DNA of 64,000 bases. Origin: Diphasiastrum complanatum. Lineage: Eukaryota; Streptophyta; Lycopodiopsida; Lycopodiales; Lycopodiaceae. The stretch is taken from contig CM055095.1 in the NCBI GenBank assembly GCA_029204225.1, positions 74,701,501 through 74,765,500 of the forward strand. Reading direction: 5' to 3'. A program made the translations under genes and the position numbers. Below the pieces are notes generated by a model, which was not told the DNA's origin, did no database searches, and worked only from the letters and a program-made list of their open reading frames with translations. Shown here piece by piece: positions 1-9,976 of the stretch (within the stretch, counting starts at the first letter, position 1; each line of letters begins with the position of its first letter).

Positions 1-1169
1 CAAAGATCAGGGGATCAAGAGACAAACCACTACACCCTATTCACCACAATAGAACGGAGTTGCAGAACGGAAAAACAGATCCATTATGGAGATGGCTAGG
101 GCAATGCTTAAGAGCAAGGGTTTGCCAAATACTTTTTGGGCAGAAGCATGCAACACAGCTACTCATATCTTGAATCGGTGTCCTACGAAGTCCGTGGAGG
201 GTAAGACACCTTATGAAGATTTTACTGGAAAGAAACCTAATGTTTCTCATTTACGAATATTTGGTTGTGATGCTTACGCTCATGTACCTGATGAAAAACG
301 AAAGAAACTGGATGCAAAAGCTGTTAATTGTATTTTCCTTGGATATGATGAAAGAGCCAAGGCATACATGATGTATGACATAGATGCACAAAAGATTGTG
401 ATTTCTAGAGATGCTACTTTTGATGAGATGGGTCAAGATGACCAAATAAAATTGACAACTGATTCCTTTGATGATAAAGCTAAAATGCAAGTGAAGAGAG
501 AAGTTGGTGTCGATATGGAAGAGCCAATGGAAAAAGACAGGGTCAATAATGAGATTCCTAGGAGAGTGCCTAAGTAGTACTTGTCAGTAACAAGTGATGC
601 TAATAAGGGAGATACTCCTGAATCAAGTGAGTAGGGAGAGCTTAGAAGATGAAGTAGAAATCGAAAACCTCCTACAAGATTAGAGATGAATCTAGCCCTA
701 ATGAGTTTTGTGCTCAAGGCTCAGGAACCAAAAACGTTTGATAAAGCAAAGGAGCACAAGGAGTGACATGAAGCTATGGAAACAGAAATGGAAGTTATAT
801 CGAAAAATAGGACGTGGAACTTGGTTGAGCTACCTGATGGTAAGACGATATACAAGATCAAATATGGAGCTGATGGGCAACTCAACAAGTATGAAGCACG
901 GTTGGTTGCGAGAGGATTTGAGCAGCAGGAAGGTATTGATTTTGAAGAAACCTTCGCACCCGTAGCTAAGATGGTAACTATATGTTCTATCATTGCTATT
1001 TCTGTTTTCTATGGTTGGAAGATCCAGCAAATGGACGTTAAATTTGCTTTTCTTAATGGAGTGCTGGATGAAGAGGTGTACTTAGTACAACCTCAAGGAT
1101 TTGTTGAGCCAGGGAGAGAGCATCTCATTTGTAAGCTCAACAAAGCCATTTATGGATTGAAGCAGGCAC
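1..1169 (+). pseudogene. copia A pol, part 1: integrase C-terminal half and RT start (broken)
   Basis: Translation gives the end of the copia integrase core (the PQ-stop-NGVAERKN stretch near 41-73), the WAEACNTATHILNRCP and LRIFGCDAYAHVP motifs at about 140-290, a linker, then the RT start (KNRTWNLVELP, about 805-840; ARLVARGFEQQ; FEETFAPVAKM; QQMDVKFAFLNG; YGLKQA at 1152-1169). Premature stops include TAG at 50-52, TAG at 575-577, and a TGA near 764 in place of a Trp. Open pieces are 86-577 and 776-1169. The frame is cut by the D1 LTR, not by decay. No function remains. Confidence 0.9.
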
Positions 1170-1824
1170 TGTGAAAAATACAGATCCTAAGTGGATCTAA
1201 ACTCCAAGATCATTGGCTTGAATGCTTGCACTCCAAACTACATAAGCTAGGAATTGGCAACACATTCTATGCTACCTAGAATGCAAAGAACTTGATCAAA
1301 AAGCATTTATCACAAATGGAAACTTCCATAAACATCAAGTGCGGCCCAAAATAGCATTATACAGTCCATAATACATCAGCCTATCACTTTTGGAAAGCAC
1401 CTAAGATCATACACAATAGCTTGAAGACAATACACACAACAATGCTCTCAATGGAGGAAGAAACAATGACAATGATCTATTGATCTCAATGAAGCATACA
1501 AAAGGTTTCTCCAACCTGTTCTCCACGACTTCCCTACTATTTATGGATGAGGAAGATGACTCTCTCTCCTCTCTCTAGAAGGTACTTGACCCTAGATATT
1601 CCCTATATAGGAAAAATAGCTAAAAATGGCTTATATGACCAAAATACATCAAAATGGTCTCATTTTGAAGGGTATGAAGTTTGACACTTCATCATACTGA
1701 AAAAATACAGTAAATAAAAACATTGTGGCCTGGTTCACACGTGTGAAACTCCAGAACCAAAACTATTTACAATTTTAGCCAATTTAGGCCTCAAACTAGC
1801 TAGGAAATGTTGACAATTTTCACA
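1170..1824 (-). repeat. 3' LTR of D1
   Basis: Direct repeat of 6945-7599, 655 bp, with short inverted ends TGTGAAAA/TTTTCACA. In element orientation the U3 begins at 1824. The G-box palindrome lies at 1733-1749 and a TATATAG box at about 1602-1612, which would be the promoter. The pol stop codon (1820-1822) lies inside this LTR. Confidence 0.96.
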
Positions 1825-3064
1825 CTCCCTCTTCAACATTGGATGCTAGTTTCAACATAGTCTTTGAGCACATTCCAAGATTAGATCTATGCATTAAATA
1901 TAGGTCCTTTCCCAATGGTTTGGTGAAGATATCAGCCACACACTCCTTTGAAGAGACATGTTGAAGCTCCACCTCTTTGGCAATGACTTGATCTCTCACA
2001 AAATGGTGAGCAATCTCAATGTGCTTGCTCCTTGCATGAAAAACAGGATTGCTTGCCAAGCTTTGGGCTGAAAGGTTATCACAAAGTATGATTGGAGTCT
2101 TCTCTGGTTCCAGCAAGTGAAGATCCAATAACATCCTCTTGATCCAAAGAATCTCCTTGGTGCATGTTGTTAATGCCTTGTACTCGGCTTCGGTGGAAGA
2201 TAGAGAGATAGTTGGTTGCTTCTTTGATAGCCATGAGACCACTCCATCTCCAAGATAGATTGCAAAGGCACTTGTTGACTTCCTATCCATTTGATCACCT
2301 GCAAAATCTGAATCTGAAAATCCACAAAGGTTAGGTGTAGTACCTCCATACAAGATGCCAAAATCTCTAGATCCCGAGATGTATCTAAGTACTCTCTTTC
2401 CTAGCTTCCAATGAGCCTCACTAGGATCTTGCATAAATTGACTTAGTTTACCAACCACAAAGCTTAGATCAGGTCTTGTGATGGTTAACCATATAAGAGA
2501 TCCTATTAGCTTTCTATAGAGAGTAATGTCCTTGAAGGATCTTTCATTACTTCTTGTAGTTAGCTTTACATTTGATTCCATAGGAGTAGAAACAACTTTA
2601 CAATCTTCCATATGAAACCTTTTTAGAATAGAGTTAACATACTTTTCTTGACATATGAATGTAGATTTAGAAGTTCTAATAATCTCTATTCCTAAGATAT
2701 AATGAAGTTTACCAAGATCTTGAATTTCAAACTCTCTTTTGAGTGCCATCTTGATTTCATCTATATCTAGATTGTTACCACCACTTAAGATAATGTCATC
2801 AACATAGATCAAAAGTAAAGTGATATCATTTTCATTCAATCTAAAGTAGAGAGAATGATCATACTCACTCATAACAAAGTTTTGAGAAAGTAAGAAGGAA
2901 TTGAGCTTAGCATACCAACTCCTTGGTGCTTGCTTTAGCCCATACAAACTCTTTTGGAGATAGCACACATGATTAGGCTCATCATGTGAAACATAGCCCT
3001 CGGGTTGCTCCATGTAAATATCTTCTTCAAGATCACCATTCAAGAAGGCATTAGTAACATCCAT
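1820..3064 (-). CDS. D1 pol C-terminal part: RT palm and RNase H
   Basis: 414 codons continuing the frame of 3068-5773 after one in-frame TGA (3068-3070). It holds the copia RT motifs MDVTNAFLNG (start), YGLKQAPRSWY, the catalytic YVDD (about residue 86), the GSLIWLTITRPDLSF region, then RNase H with DSDFAGD, SLSSTEAEYKAL, CDNLSAQ and ARSKHIEIAHHFVRD, and the C-terminal DIFTKPL. Length and motif order are normal for copia. The first Met is not a true start: the preceding codon belongs to the same frame. The stop TGA is provided by the first bases of the LTR (TGTGA). Only the TGA upstream separates this from a full polyprotein. Confidence 0.95.
   Translation of the reverse strand: MDVTNAFLNGDLEEDIYMEQPEGYVSHDEPNHVCYLQKSLYGLKQAPRSWYAKLNSFLLSQNFVMSEYDHSLYFRLNENDITLLLIYVDDIILSGGNNLDIDEIKMALKREFEIQDLGKLHYILGIEIIRTSKSTFICQEKYVNSILKRFHMEDCKVVSTPMESNVKLTTRSNERSFKDITLYRKLIGSLIWLTITRPDLSFVVGKLSQFMQDPSEAHWKLGKRVLRYISGSRDFGILYGGTTPNLCGFSDSDFAGDQMDRKSTSAFAIYLGDGVVSWLSKKQPTISLSSTEAEYKALTTCTKEILWIKRMLLDLHLLEPEKTPIILCDNLSAQSLASNPVFHARSKHIEIAHHFVRDQVIAKEVELQHVSSKECVADIFTKPLGKDLYLMHRSNLGMCSKTMLKLASNVEEGV
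1825..1837 (-). promoter_or_regulatory. Polypurine tract of D1
   Basis: On the - strand the 13 bases before the 3' LTR read TTGAAGAGGGAG-rich purine sequence. This is the expected primer for plus-strand DNA synthesis. It also encodes the last residues of pol (VEEGV), so tract and protein end overlap. Confidence 0.85.
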
Positions 3065-3067
3065 TTG

Positions 3068-5773
3068 TCACATATCCCAATCATAAAGAGTTGCAAGAGA
3101 GATTAGGATTCGAATAGTTACCATCTTTGCCACGGGTGCAAAGGTCTCATCATAGTCAATACCATATTCTTGAGCATACCCCTTTGCCACCAACCTTGCC
3201 TTGTACTTGTTGATTGATCCATCTTGATTTGTCTTGATCTTGAAGATCCACTTACAACCAATTGCCTTCTTGTCCTTTGGAAGCTTTACCAACCTCCATG
3301 TGTTGCTTTTGATGAGTGCTTGATGCTCATGATCCATGGCTTGGATCCATTCCTTCTTTTGAATTGCTTCACCTACACAAGTTGGTTCATCAAAAGAGGT
3401 AAGAAAAGCAAAGTTAGAGTTGTCCACCACTTGCTTTCCTTTTTCATCATAGGTTAGCCTTGATGGCTTAGCCCTTTGCCTTTGAGTCTTCCTTGAAGTT
3501 TGCTTTGGAGTGGCATCTCCATCTTCATCCAAGACATCTTGCACATCATGATGATTAGTAGGCACATCAACATCAACATCAACAACATTGGAAACATTCT
3601 CTTCATGAAAGATGACATCCCTACTTATGACAACTTTCTTTGTAGAAGGAATGTACACTTTGTAAGCCTTGCTTACTTCACTATAGCCAACAAACACACC
3701 CTTCTTTGATGAAGGATCTTCTTTAGTTCTATCATCAAGTGTGATATTGACAAAACATGTACATCCAAAGATCCTACAATGCTTGACACTCGGCCTTCTA
3801 CCATAAAGAACCTCATGAGGAGTTTTACCATCCAAGGAAGCACTTGTCCATCTATTACATAGATAGTTAGCACATGCTAAAGCTTCCCCCCAAAAAGACT
3901 TAGCAAGATTAGCATGTAGTCTCATTGCCTTGGCACATTCACAAAGGGTTCTATTCTTCCTCTCGGCCACTCCATTCTGTTGTGGAGTCCTAGGACTAGA
4001 CATCTCCCTCTTAATCCCATGTGCTATACAAAAGTCTTTGAACCTATTTGAGGTGTATTCCCCTCCATTATCAGATCTTAAGCATTTGATCTTTGTATTG
4101 AATTGGTTTTCCATTTCATTCTTGAACTTGACAAATGCAGCAAACACTTCATCCTTACTTTTAAGAAGATAGATCCAAGTATACCTACTAAAGTCATCAA
4201 TGAAAGTTGCATACATCTTTGCCCCACCATTGCTAGTTGTACTAGAAGAATGAATATCAGAATGCACAAGTTGAAAAGCTTCTTTAGATCTAGAAGTAGA
4301 TCTAGAATAAGCAAGTCTATGAGATTTGGACAAGGCACAATGTTCACAAACACTATTGTTTGCAACAAGACTTTTAGGGAGACCAAGAACAAGCTCTTTC
4401 TTTGCCATTACCTCCAAAGATTTGAAGTTGGGATGGCCCAACCTCTTGTGCCAAACTTCTTGGTTTGTCAATTGCTCCCTAGCCATACATCCTTCATGAT
4501 TAGAGATCACACATGCATCAAGCTTGAAAAGTTTACCATGCCTCCTACCTTGAGCAATCAAGGATCCACATTTACTTATCAAACATGCATCTCCAATGAA
4601 CTCCACATCAAGTCCTTTGTCAATCATTTGACTTACACTAAGCAAATTCTTAGTGATTGAAGGAATGTACAAAACATTTTCAAGATTTGCTTTCCTATTT
4701 GTTGAAAGGGAAATAGGAATAGTGCCTATGCCTTTGATGTCACATTGACCATCATTTGCAGTGTAGATGATGTTACCTTCTCCCTCATAAGACAATAAGG
4801 ATGTAAAGTATTCCTTATGTCTTGTCATGTGAGATGAGGCTCCACTATCAATCCACCAAGGATCATTATCATCTATGTTGGCTAACAAACTTGAAGTCAT
4901 AACAAGTGATTCACATGTGTTATGTTCTTCCTCATCTATTGTAAGATTTCCTTGCCTCTCTCCTTGCTCTCTTTTCTTCTTATAACATTCATTTGCAAAA
5001 TGACCTTTTATCCCACAATAAAAGCACTTGAACTTTGACTTATTGTTCTTAGTAGAAGAGGAAGAGGAAGAGTGATCATCATGATCAAAGTTACCACCTT
5101 TGGACCATTTCCCTTTGCCTTTACCTTTGCCCTTGAATTTGCCTTTTGTGAAGAAAGCCTCTTCACCTCCACCTTGCAAGGATGCACCATCAAGCTTTGA
5201 TTGCAACCTATGTTCTTCAGCCAATAAGATTTCTTGCAAGTCAACCACACTTGGCAAGACTCTTTGAATGGCAAAACTTTGCACAAGGTTAGCATGTTCA
5301 TTTAGCAAACCATTCAACATAACTTGGACTATTTCACCATCTTTTATGTTCTCATCAATGCATGCTAAATCATCACTTAGGGACTTAACTCTCAAGATAA
5401 ATGCATGAGCACTTTCACCCTCTCTTTGCCTACTAGAAAATATTTGTCTCCTTAGGGTCAATACCCTAGATGTGGACTTTGATTCAAAGGGCTTCTTTAA
5501 GGCATTCCATGCCTCACTTGCACTTTGACACTTTCCAACTTCCTTGAGAAGTTCATTTGTAACATTCATTTTAATGATATGAAGAGCCCTTTTGGCCTTC
5601 TTATCAAACCTTTGTTGCTCTTGAAGTGTGAGAGGTCTCTCTTCAATTTCTGCAACTATGTCCATGAGTTCATTCAACTCAAGTAAGGACTCCATCCTCA
5701 CTTTCCAAGTAGAGTAGTTTGATGAACTCAACCTTTCACTAGACTCTAGCATGATCCCACCATTGGAAGCCAT
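3068..5773 (-). CDS. D1 gag-pol N-terminal part: gag, protease, integrase, RT start
   Basis: 901 residues from an ATG at 5771-5773 to a TGA at 3068-3070. Gag (UBN2-like copia gag) spans about 1-245, with a Lys/Gly-rich stretch before a CX2CX4HX4C zinc knuckle (CFYCGIKGHFANEC, about 250-263). The aspartic protease active site DSGAS is at about 309. The integrase HHCC finger starts at WHKRLGH (about 441) with CEHC near 476; the core follows with HSD, DNGGEY and PQQNGVAERKN motifs. The RT begins near 830 (KWIFKIKTNQDG, DETFAPVAKM). The frame stops within RT at LYDWDM-stop-QMDV. The related copy at 24410-24425 has TGG here, so TGA is a Trp to stop change. Otherwise no break is seen. Confidence 0.95.
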   Translation of the reverse strand: MASNGGIMLESSERLSSSNYSTWKVRMESLLELNELMDIVAEIEERPLTLQEQQRFDKKAKRALHIIKMNVTNELLKEVGKCQSASEAWNALKKPFESKSTSRVLTLRRQIFSSRQREGESAHAFILRVKSLSDDLACIDENIKDGEIVQVMLNGLLNEHANLVQSFAIQRVLPSVVDLQEILLAEEHRLQSKLDGASLQGGGEEAFFTKGKFKGKGKGKGKWSKGGNFDHDDHSSSSSSTKNNKSKFKCFYCGIKGHFANECYKKKREQGERQGNLTIDEEEHNTCESLVMTSSLLANIDDNDPWWIDSGASSHMTRHKEYFTSLLSYEGEGNIIYTANDGQCDIKGIGTIPISLSTNRKANLENVLYIPSITKNLLSVSQMIDKGLDVEFIGDACLISKCGSLIAQGRRHGKLFKLDACVISNHEGCMAREQLTNQEVWHKRLGHPNFKSLEVMAKKELVLGLPKSLVANNSVCEHCALSKSHRLAYSRSTSRSKEAFQLVHSDIHSSSTTSNGGAKMYATFIDDFSRYTWIYLLKSKDEVFAAFVKFKNEMENQFNTKIKCLRSDNGGEYTSNRFKDFCIAHGIKREMSSPRTPQQNGVAERKNRTLCECAKAMRLHANLAKSFWGEALACANYLCNRWTSASLDGKTPHEVLYGRRPSVKHCRIFGCTCFVNITLDDRTKEDPSSKKGVFVGYSEVSKAYKVYIPSTKKVVISRDVIFHEENVSNVVDVDVDVPTNHHDVQDVLDEDGDATPKQTSRKTQRQRAKPSRLTYDEKGKQVVDNSNFAFLTSFDEPTCVGEAIQKKEWIQAMDHEHQALIKSNTWRLVKLPKDKKAIGCKWIFKIKTNQDGSINKYKARLVAKGYAQEYGIDYDETFAPVAKMVTIRILISLATLYDWDM

Positions 5774-6932
5774 GATTCTAATGTTTCTTCAACTTTTAGG
5801 TTCTGTCCTAAAGCACTTAGCACTCACTTTTCTCTCAACAAATGATAGATAAAGAGATCTATGAAGATTTAGGACCCTAAAACACTTCTATCTTGAACCT
5901 AGATGGTTTCCAAGCATAGAAAGGAAGATTGAAACACATGCAACACTTTGCACACACTAAGAATGGATTACAAAATCAAACCAACCTGAACACACTCTTG
6001 CTTAAGCTCTCAAACTTTCCAGCAAGTGACCAAATCAAGTTATGGTGTGAAGAGTTACTTGCATTCTTAGAAAATACCCAAAACTAGGATGCCAAGATTA
6101 CCTAGTAATGAACAAACTTGATCAACATATGATCAACACACTAAGATATTGATTCAACCTGTAAAACCACATGTAAACCACACTTCTAAAAGTTTATAAA
6201 CTCCAGCAAGTGATAAATACAAGATTTAGAGGTGAATGAATGAGCACACTTAGTGAATCACAAGACTAGCTTCACTATCTTGTCAAATCTTGGTGTTTAG
6301 ATGTAGATCTAAGATCACTTCACATGAGAATGTTCCTCAACCTGTTAAGAACCTGAAAACACACTTGCATAATGGTTAACACCTTCCAGCAAATGCTCCA
6401 ATCAAATTACATAAGGAGAGTTACTTACATGCTCAACAAAGTACACCAAAATTTATGCCAAATTGATGACAATCTTTACAATATGCTCTTCACAATGGAG
6501 CTTGCAATATGTTCACCCAAAAAAGGGGATCTTTCATCCAAATGGGAGCTTTGCTCAGCCTTTAGGAGAATTACAACTCACTCAAAAGAGCATTTGTCAT
6601 CCACTTAAGGAGAAGTTTCATCCACTTAAGGAGAGTGTTCATCCAAGAATGGAGATTGTCAACAATAGGATTGAAAAGAACATTGTTAGTATTGAATATG
6701 CACAAGCCTCACAATAACAAATGATTAGGTGTTATGATCTGATCCAAAATAGTTTCTTTTCAGCCTCTGATCTTCAATAGACCTGAAATATGCTTTTGAT
6801 CCACAAGTTCAACTCACAAAACAAAGGTTAGTAAGATTTGATCAACAAAGCAATGCAAAATCATGCTAGAACTTGATCAAACATCCAAATATCACCAAAA
6901 ATGGAATACTTACTGTAAATAGAAGCCAACCA
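5774..6932 (-). repeat. D1 untranslated leader with internal tandem repeats
   Basis: This 1.16-kb stretch between primer site and gag ATG has no supported gene. It contains three diverged repeats of about 183 bp, each marked by a CCAGCAA(G/A)TG core at 6019, 6203 and 6386 (+ coordinates), and a short tandem repeat of about 21 bp around 6595-6660 (TTCATCCACTTAAGGAGA units). The same arrangement recurs in D4 at 20750-21720. Open frames here (e.g. 6372-6717) are on the antisense strand and are not supported. Confidence 0.75.
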
Positions 6933-6944
6933 GCTCTGATACCA
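6933..6944 (-). promoter_or_regulatory. Primer binding site of D1 (initiator Met-tRNA type)
   Basis: The - strand reads TGGTATCAGAGC directly after the 5' LTR end. This is the standard plant copia primer site, complementary to the 3' end of initiator Met-tRNA. Confidence 0.93.
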
Positions 6945-7599
6945 TGTGAAAAATACAGATCCTAAGTGGATCTAAACTCCAAGATCATTGGCTTGAATGC
7001 TTGCACTCCAAACTACATAAGCTAGGAATTGGCAACACATTCTATGCTACCTAGAATGCAAAGAACTTGATCAAAAAGCATTTATCACAAATGGAAACTT
7101 CCATAAACATCAAGTGCGGCCCAAAATAGCATTATACAGTCCATAATACATCAGCCTATCACTTTTGGAAAGCACCTAAGATCATACACAATAGCTTGAA
7201 GACAATACACACAACAATGCTCTCAATGGAGGAAGAAACAATGACAATGATCTATTGATCTCAATGAAGCATACAAAAGGTTTCTCCAACCTGTTCTCCA
7301 CGACTTCCCTACTATTTATGGATGAGGAAGATGACTCTCTCTCCTCTCTCTAGAAGGTACTTGACCCTAGATATTCCCTATATAGGAAAAATAGCTAAAA
7401 ATGGCTTATATGACCAAAATACATCAAAATGGTCTCATTTTGAAGGGTATGAAGTTTGACACTTCATCATACTGAAAAAATACAGTAAATAAAAACATTG
7501 TGGCCTGGTTCACACGTGTGAAACTCCAGAACCAAAACTATTTACAATTTTAGCCAATTTAGGCCTCAAACTAGCTAGGAAATGTTGACAATTTTCACA
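6945..7599 (-). repeat. 5' LTR of D1
   Basis: 655-bp direct repeat of 1170-1824. Element transcription would run leftward from here: G-box palindrome at 7508-7524 and TATATAG box at about 7377-7387. The right flank 7600-7604 (GGCAC) duplicates 1165-1169. Confidence 0.96.
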
Positions 7600-8687
7600 G
7601 GCACCACGGGCGTGGTACTCTTGCATTGATGAACACTTCAAGCGAAGGGGAATGATAAAGAGTGATGTTGATTCTAATCTTTACATTCTAAGACAAGATT
7701 CAGATATAGTGTTCATTGTGTTGTACGTGGATGATTTGATTATTATAGGAAGTAATGAGAGCTTAATTGATGAAATAAAATCAGATCTTTCCAAAGCTTT
7801 TGACATGAGTGATCTAGGATTGATGCACTATTGTCTTGGCATTGAAGTATGGCAAAATGAAGACATGGTCTTTCTTATACAAAGCAAATATGCACGAGAT
7901 TTGTTTTATAAGTTCAATATACAAGATTGTAAGCCTTTGAGTACACCTATGGATGTCAACATGAAGCTTACTGCATATGATGAATCTGAAAAAGTGGATG
8001 CTTATTTGTATAGATAGCTGGTGGGTAGTTTGATTTATTTGACACACACACGACCTGATATTTCTTATGATGTTGGTGTTGTTAGTCAATTTATGCAAGA
8101 TCCTAGTTAAGCACACTGGAAGTCTGCTAAACGTATTCTCAGATACATTCGAGGGACATTGAATTTTGGTTTGAAGTATGATCAACCTGAAACGCCAATG
8201 TTGGTAGGTTATACAGATCCCGATTGGGCAGGTAATATTGATGACAGAAGATCTACAAGTGGTCATACATTCAGTTATGGTACAGCTGCAATTTCATGGA
8301 GCAGCAAAAAGCAACCTACAGTAGCCTTATCATCGACCGAAGCTGAATATCGAGCACTCAACAATGCTACACAAGAAGCGGTATGGTTACAAAAATTGCT
8401 TGTGGATTTAAGTCACCCACAGGTGGATGCGACTACTATATCTTGCGATAATCAAAGTTGCATTCACCTTGCCAAAAATCCAGTTTTACATGCTCAAACC
8501 AAGCACATCGAAATACACTACCATTTTGTTCGAGAGAAAATTCTTGATAGAGCCATTGATCTTGTTTTTTGTAAATCTGAAGATCAAAAGACAGATATTT
8601 TTACTAAGTCATTAGGTAGATGTAAATTTGAGAGGTTTCGTACTCTATTAGAGATAGAAAAATGTAATTTTATCATTGAGGGAGAGT
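7600..8687 (+). pseudogene. copia A pol, part 2: RT end and RNase H (broken)
   Basis: Continues the frame cut at 1169: RAWYSCIDEHFKRRGM, the catalytic YVDD (about 7721-7735), the IEVWQNEDMVFLIQ and STPMDVNMKL motifs, then RNase H with YTDPDWAG, KKQPTVALSSTEAEYRAL, CDNQSCIHL and TKHIEIHYHFVREK. Stops at 8016-8018 (TAG) and 8108-8110 (TAA) interrupt it. From 8159 the RNase H stays open to the end at 8690-8692. The terminal purine-rich TTGAGGGAGAG before the LTR is the probable polypurine tract. Confidence 0.92.
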
Positions 8688-9070
8688 TGTAGAAATCAAT
8701 GATAAACTTCATTGTTACCGTTTACGATGCACATTAATGTTGACAGCTGTGACCAGCTGTCAATAGTCGTAGGCTAGTCTATTAGTCTACTCGTAGGTTT
8801 TCTCTCTCTATCAGGGTTCAGGGTTTATTTGTACATCTTACATTCTGTATGAGTTAGTGTGATAGAGTGATAGTATGTGTTCTTCTTTTGTCTTCTTGTG
8901 GTGATTGCTTATGGTGAATGCTTGATGTTGCATATCTAATTATTGACATTCTATCCTCTCCATCCCTATCTCTCTAGTAATCTGTATCCATTCACTAGTT
9001 GTTGTAAATACTTGTACATTTGCATACTCTACATAAATACACTTGTTTCTTGATAGTTTGCAGAAATACA
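8688..9070 (+). repeat. 3' LTR of copia A
   Basis: Starts with TGTAGAAATC immediately after the purine tract GAGGGAGAGT and probably ends at ...GAAATACA (9070), about 383 bp. No second copy is in the window, so the right edge is inferred from the TGTA...TACA ends. Confidence 0.65.
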
Positions 9071-9976
9071 AAGGAATAGATGACAGTGTCCTGATGACGC
9101 TCGGCCGACACTGACTATTCGGTCGCCCTTCGACTATTTGGCCTACCCCGACTATTCATCGGTCACATCAACTCATCCGACACCAACTATTCGTCGGACA
9201 CCCCACATCGACAATTCGACTTCACCAATTAGTCGTATGTCACTATCAACTCCAAAAGTTGACTCGAACAATCGGCGGGTCATCAGGACCTTCATCACGA
9301 CTGGACAGAATCTCTAACAGATTAAGATACTGACCGAAGGTGACTGCCAATAGCACGTAGTGCCTTAATCCTAATTGTAAAGTACAAATTAAGTATTCTT
9401 TTAATTAGTTAGACATGTGTATATATCCATCAACTTATCAATTGTTCGGTTAAGCTCCACAAACATTGAATTAGCTCAATTATCTATCAAGTCGATCAAT
9501 TGAACATCCAGAGCATAATTGTTTTGTTCTTTCTCTTTGTTATTACATAGTATTGATTTAGGAAGACCGCAACTTTGTCTGCATTCAAACTGTATTTTCT
9601 TCACGATTGAGTAATTATTGTTCCATAATTTAGGTCGTGTATGCTGTGATTGAATGCTCATTTTATTCATGTTCAGATTGCTTCTTGCTTGCAAATGAAC
9701 TTATTCGTAGAATTATTCATATGACTGATAACCGATGTCGATTTGTCACTCTAGTTTCCGCACCTAATACACATCTGCAAGCTCTAAAACTCAGTTAACT
9801 TGTGCATGGCTATGGAATTGATCATGTTGATCCAATGACTTCGAAGCCATAATCAAGTAGGATAGTTGTCGAAGTCGGTTCTGAATTCGATAGACGTAGT
9901 TGCATGCACTAAGAATTCTGCACGCCCGCGCCTCTGCTGCGCCACAACATATCGTAGAGCCCCAACAATTCACATG
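9071..9976. other. Intergenic, no gene recognised; short degenerate CGACTATTCG-like repeats
   Basis: No credible coding region. Between about 9100 and 9260 the motif (C/G)ACTATTCG(G/T)C recurs several times in variants (GACTATTCGG, GACTATTTGG, CAACTATTCGTCGG, CGACAATTCGAC). The rest is ordinary AT-rich sequence, perhaps the remnant of another element. Confidence 0.4.

Larger units (their letters stand above)
1170..7599 (-). mobile_element. Young Ty1/copia element D1, nearly intact
   Basis: Complete LTR retrotransposon of 6,430 bp on the - strand: 5' LTR 6945-7599, primer site 6933-6944, leader 5774-6932, one long gag-pol frame 5773 to 1820 with a single internal TGA, polypurine tract next to the 3' LTR, and 3' LTR 1170-1824. 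The LTRs are each 655 bp and I found no difference reading them side by side. The target duplication GGCAC is intact. Order is gag-protease-integrase-RT-RNase H, which defines copia. Identical LTRs and an almost uninterrupted frame imply very recent insertion. Confidence 0.95.
1..9070 (+). mobile_element. Older Ty1/copia element A, interrupted by D1; left end outside the window
   Basis: The pol sequence runs on the + strand from the window edge to 1169 and resumes at 7605, ending in a 3' LTR at 8688-9070. The interruption is the complete element D1 (1170-7599), flanked by the 5-bp duplication GGCAC (1165-1169 and 7600-7604). With D1 and one GGCAC removed, the RT frame continues from the KQA motif into PRAWY, as in other copia RTs. 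The element carries several nonsense codons and is dead. Its gag, protease and 5' LTR lie to the left of the window. The right LTR edge is inferred from a TGTA...TACA terminus. Confidence 0.88.

Noticed and set aside
4078-4660. Antisense frames of 104-185 codons over D1 integrase (and the same at 62094-62655)
   Set aside because: Shadows of the conserved integrase coding sequence on the opposite strand. They recur wherever integrase recurs.
6933-6944. tRNA gene at the TGGTATCAGAGC sites
   Set aside because: Only the 12-base primer complement is present, placed next to an LTR. No cloverleaf.
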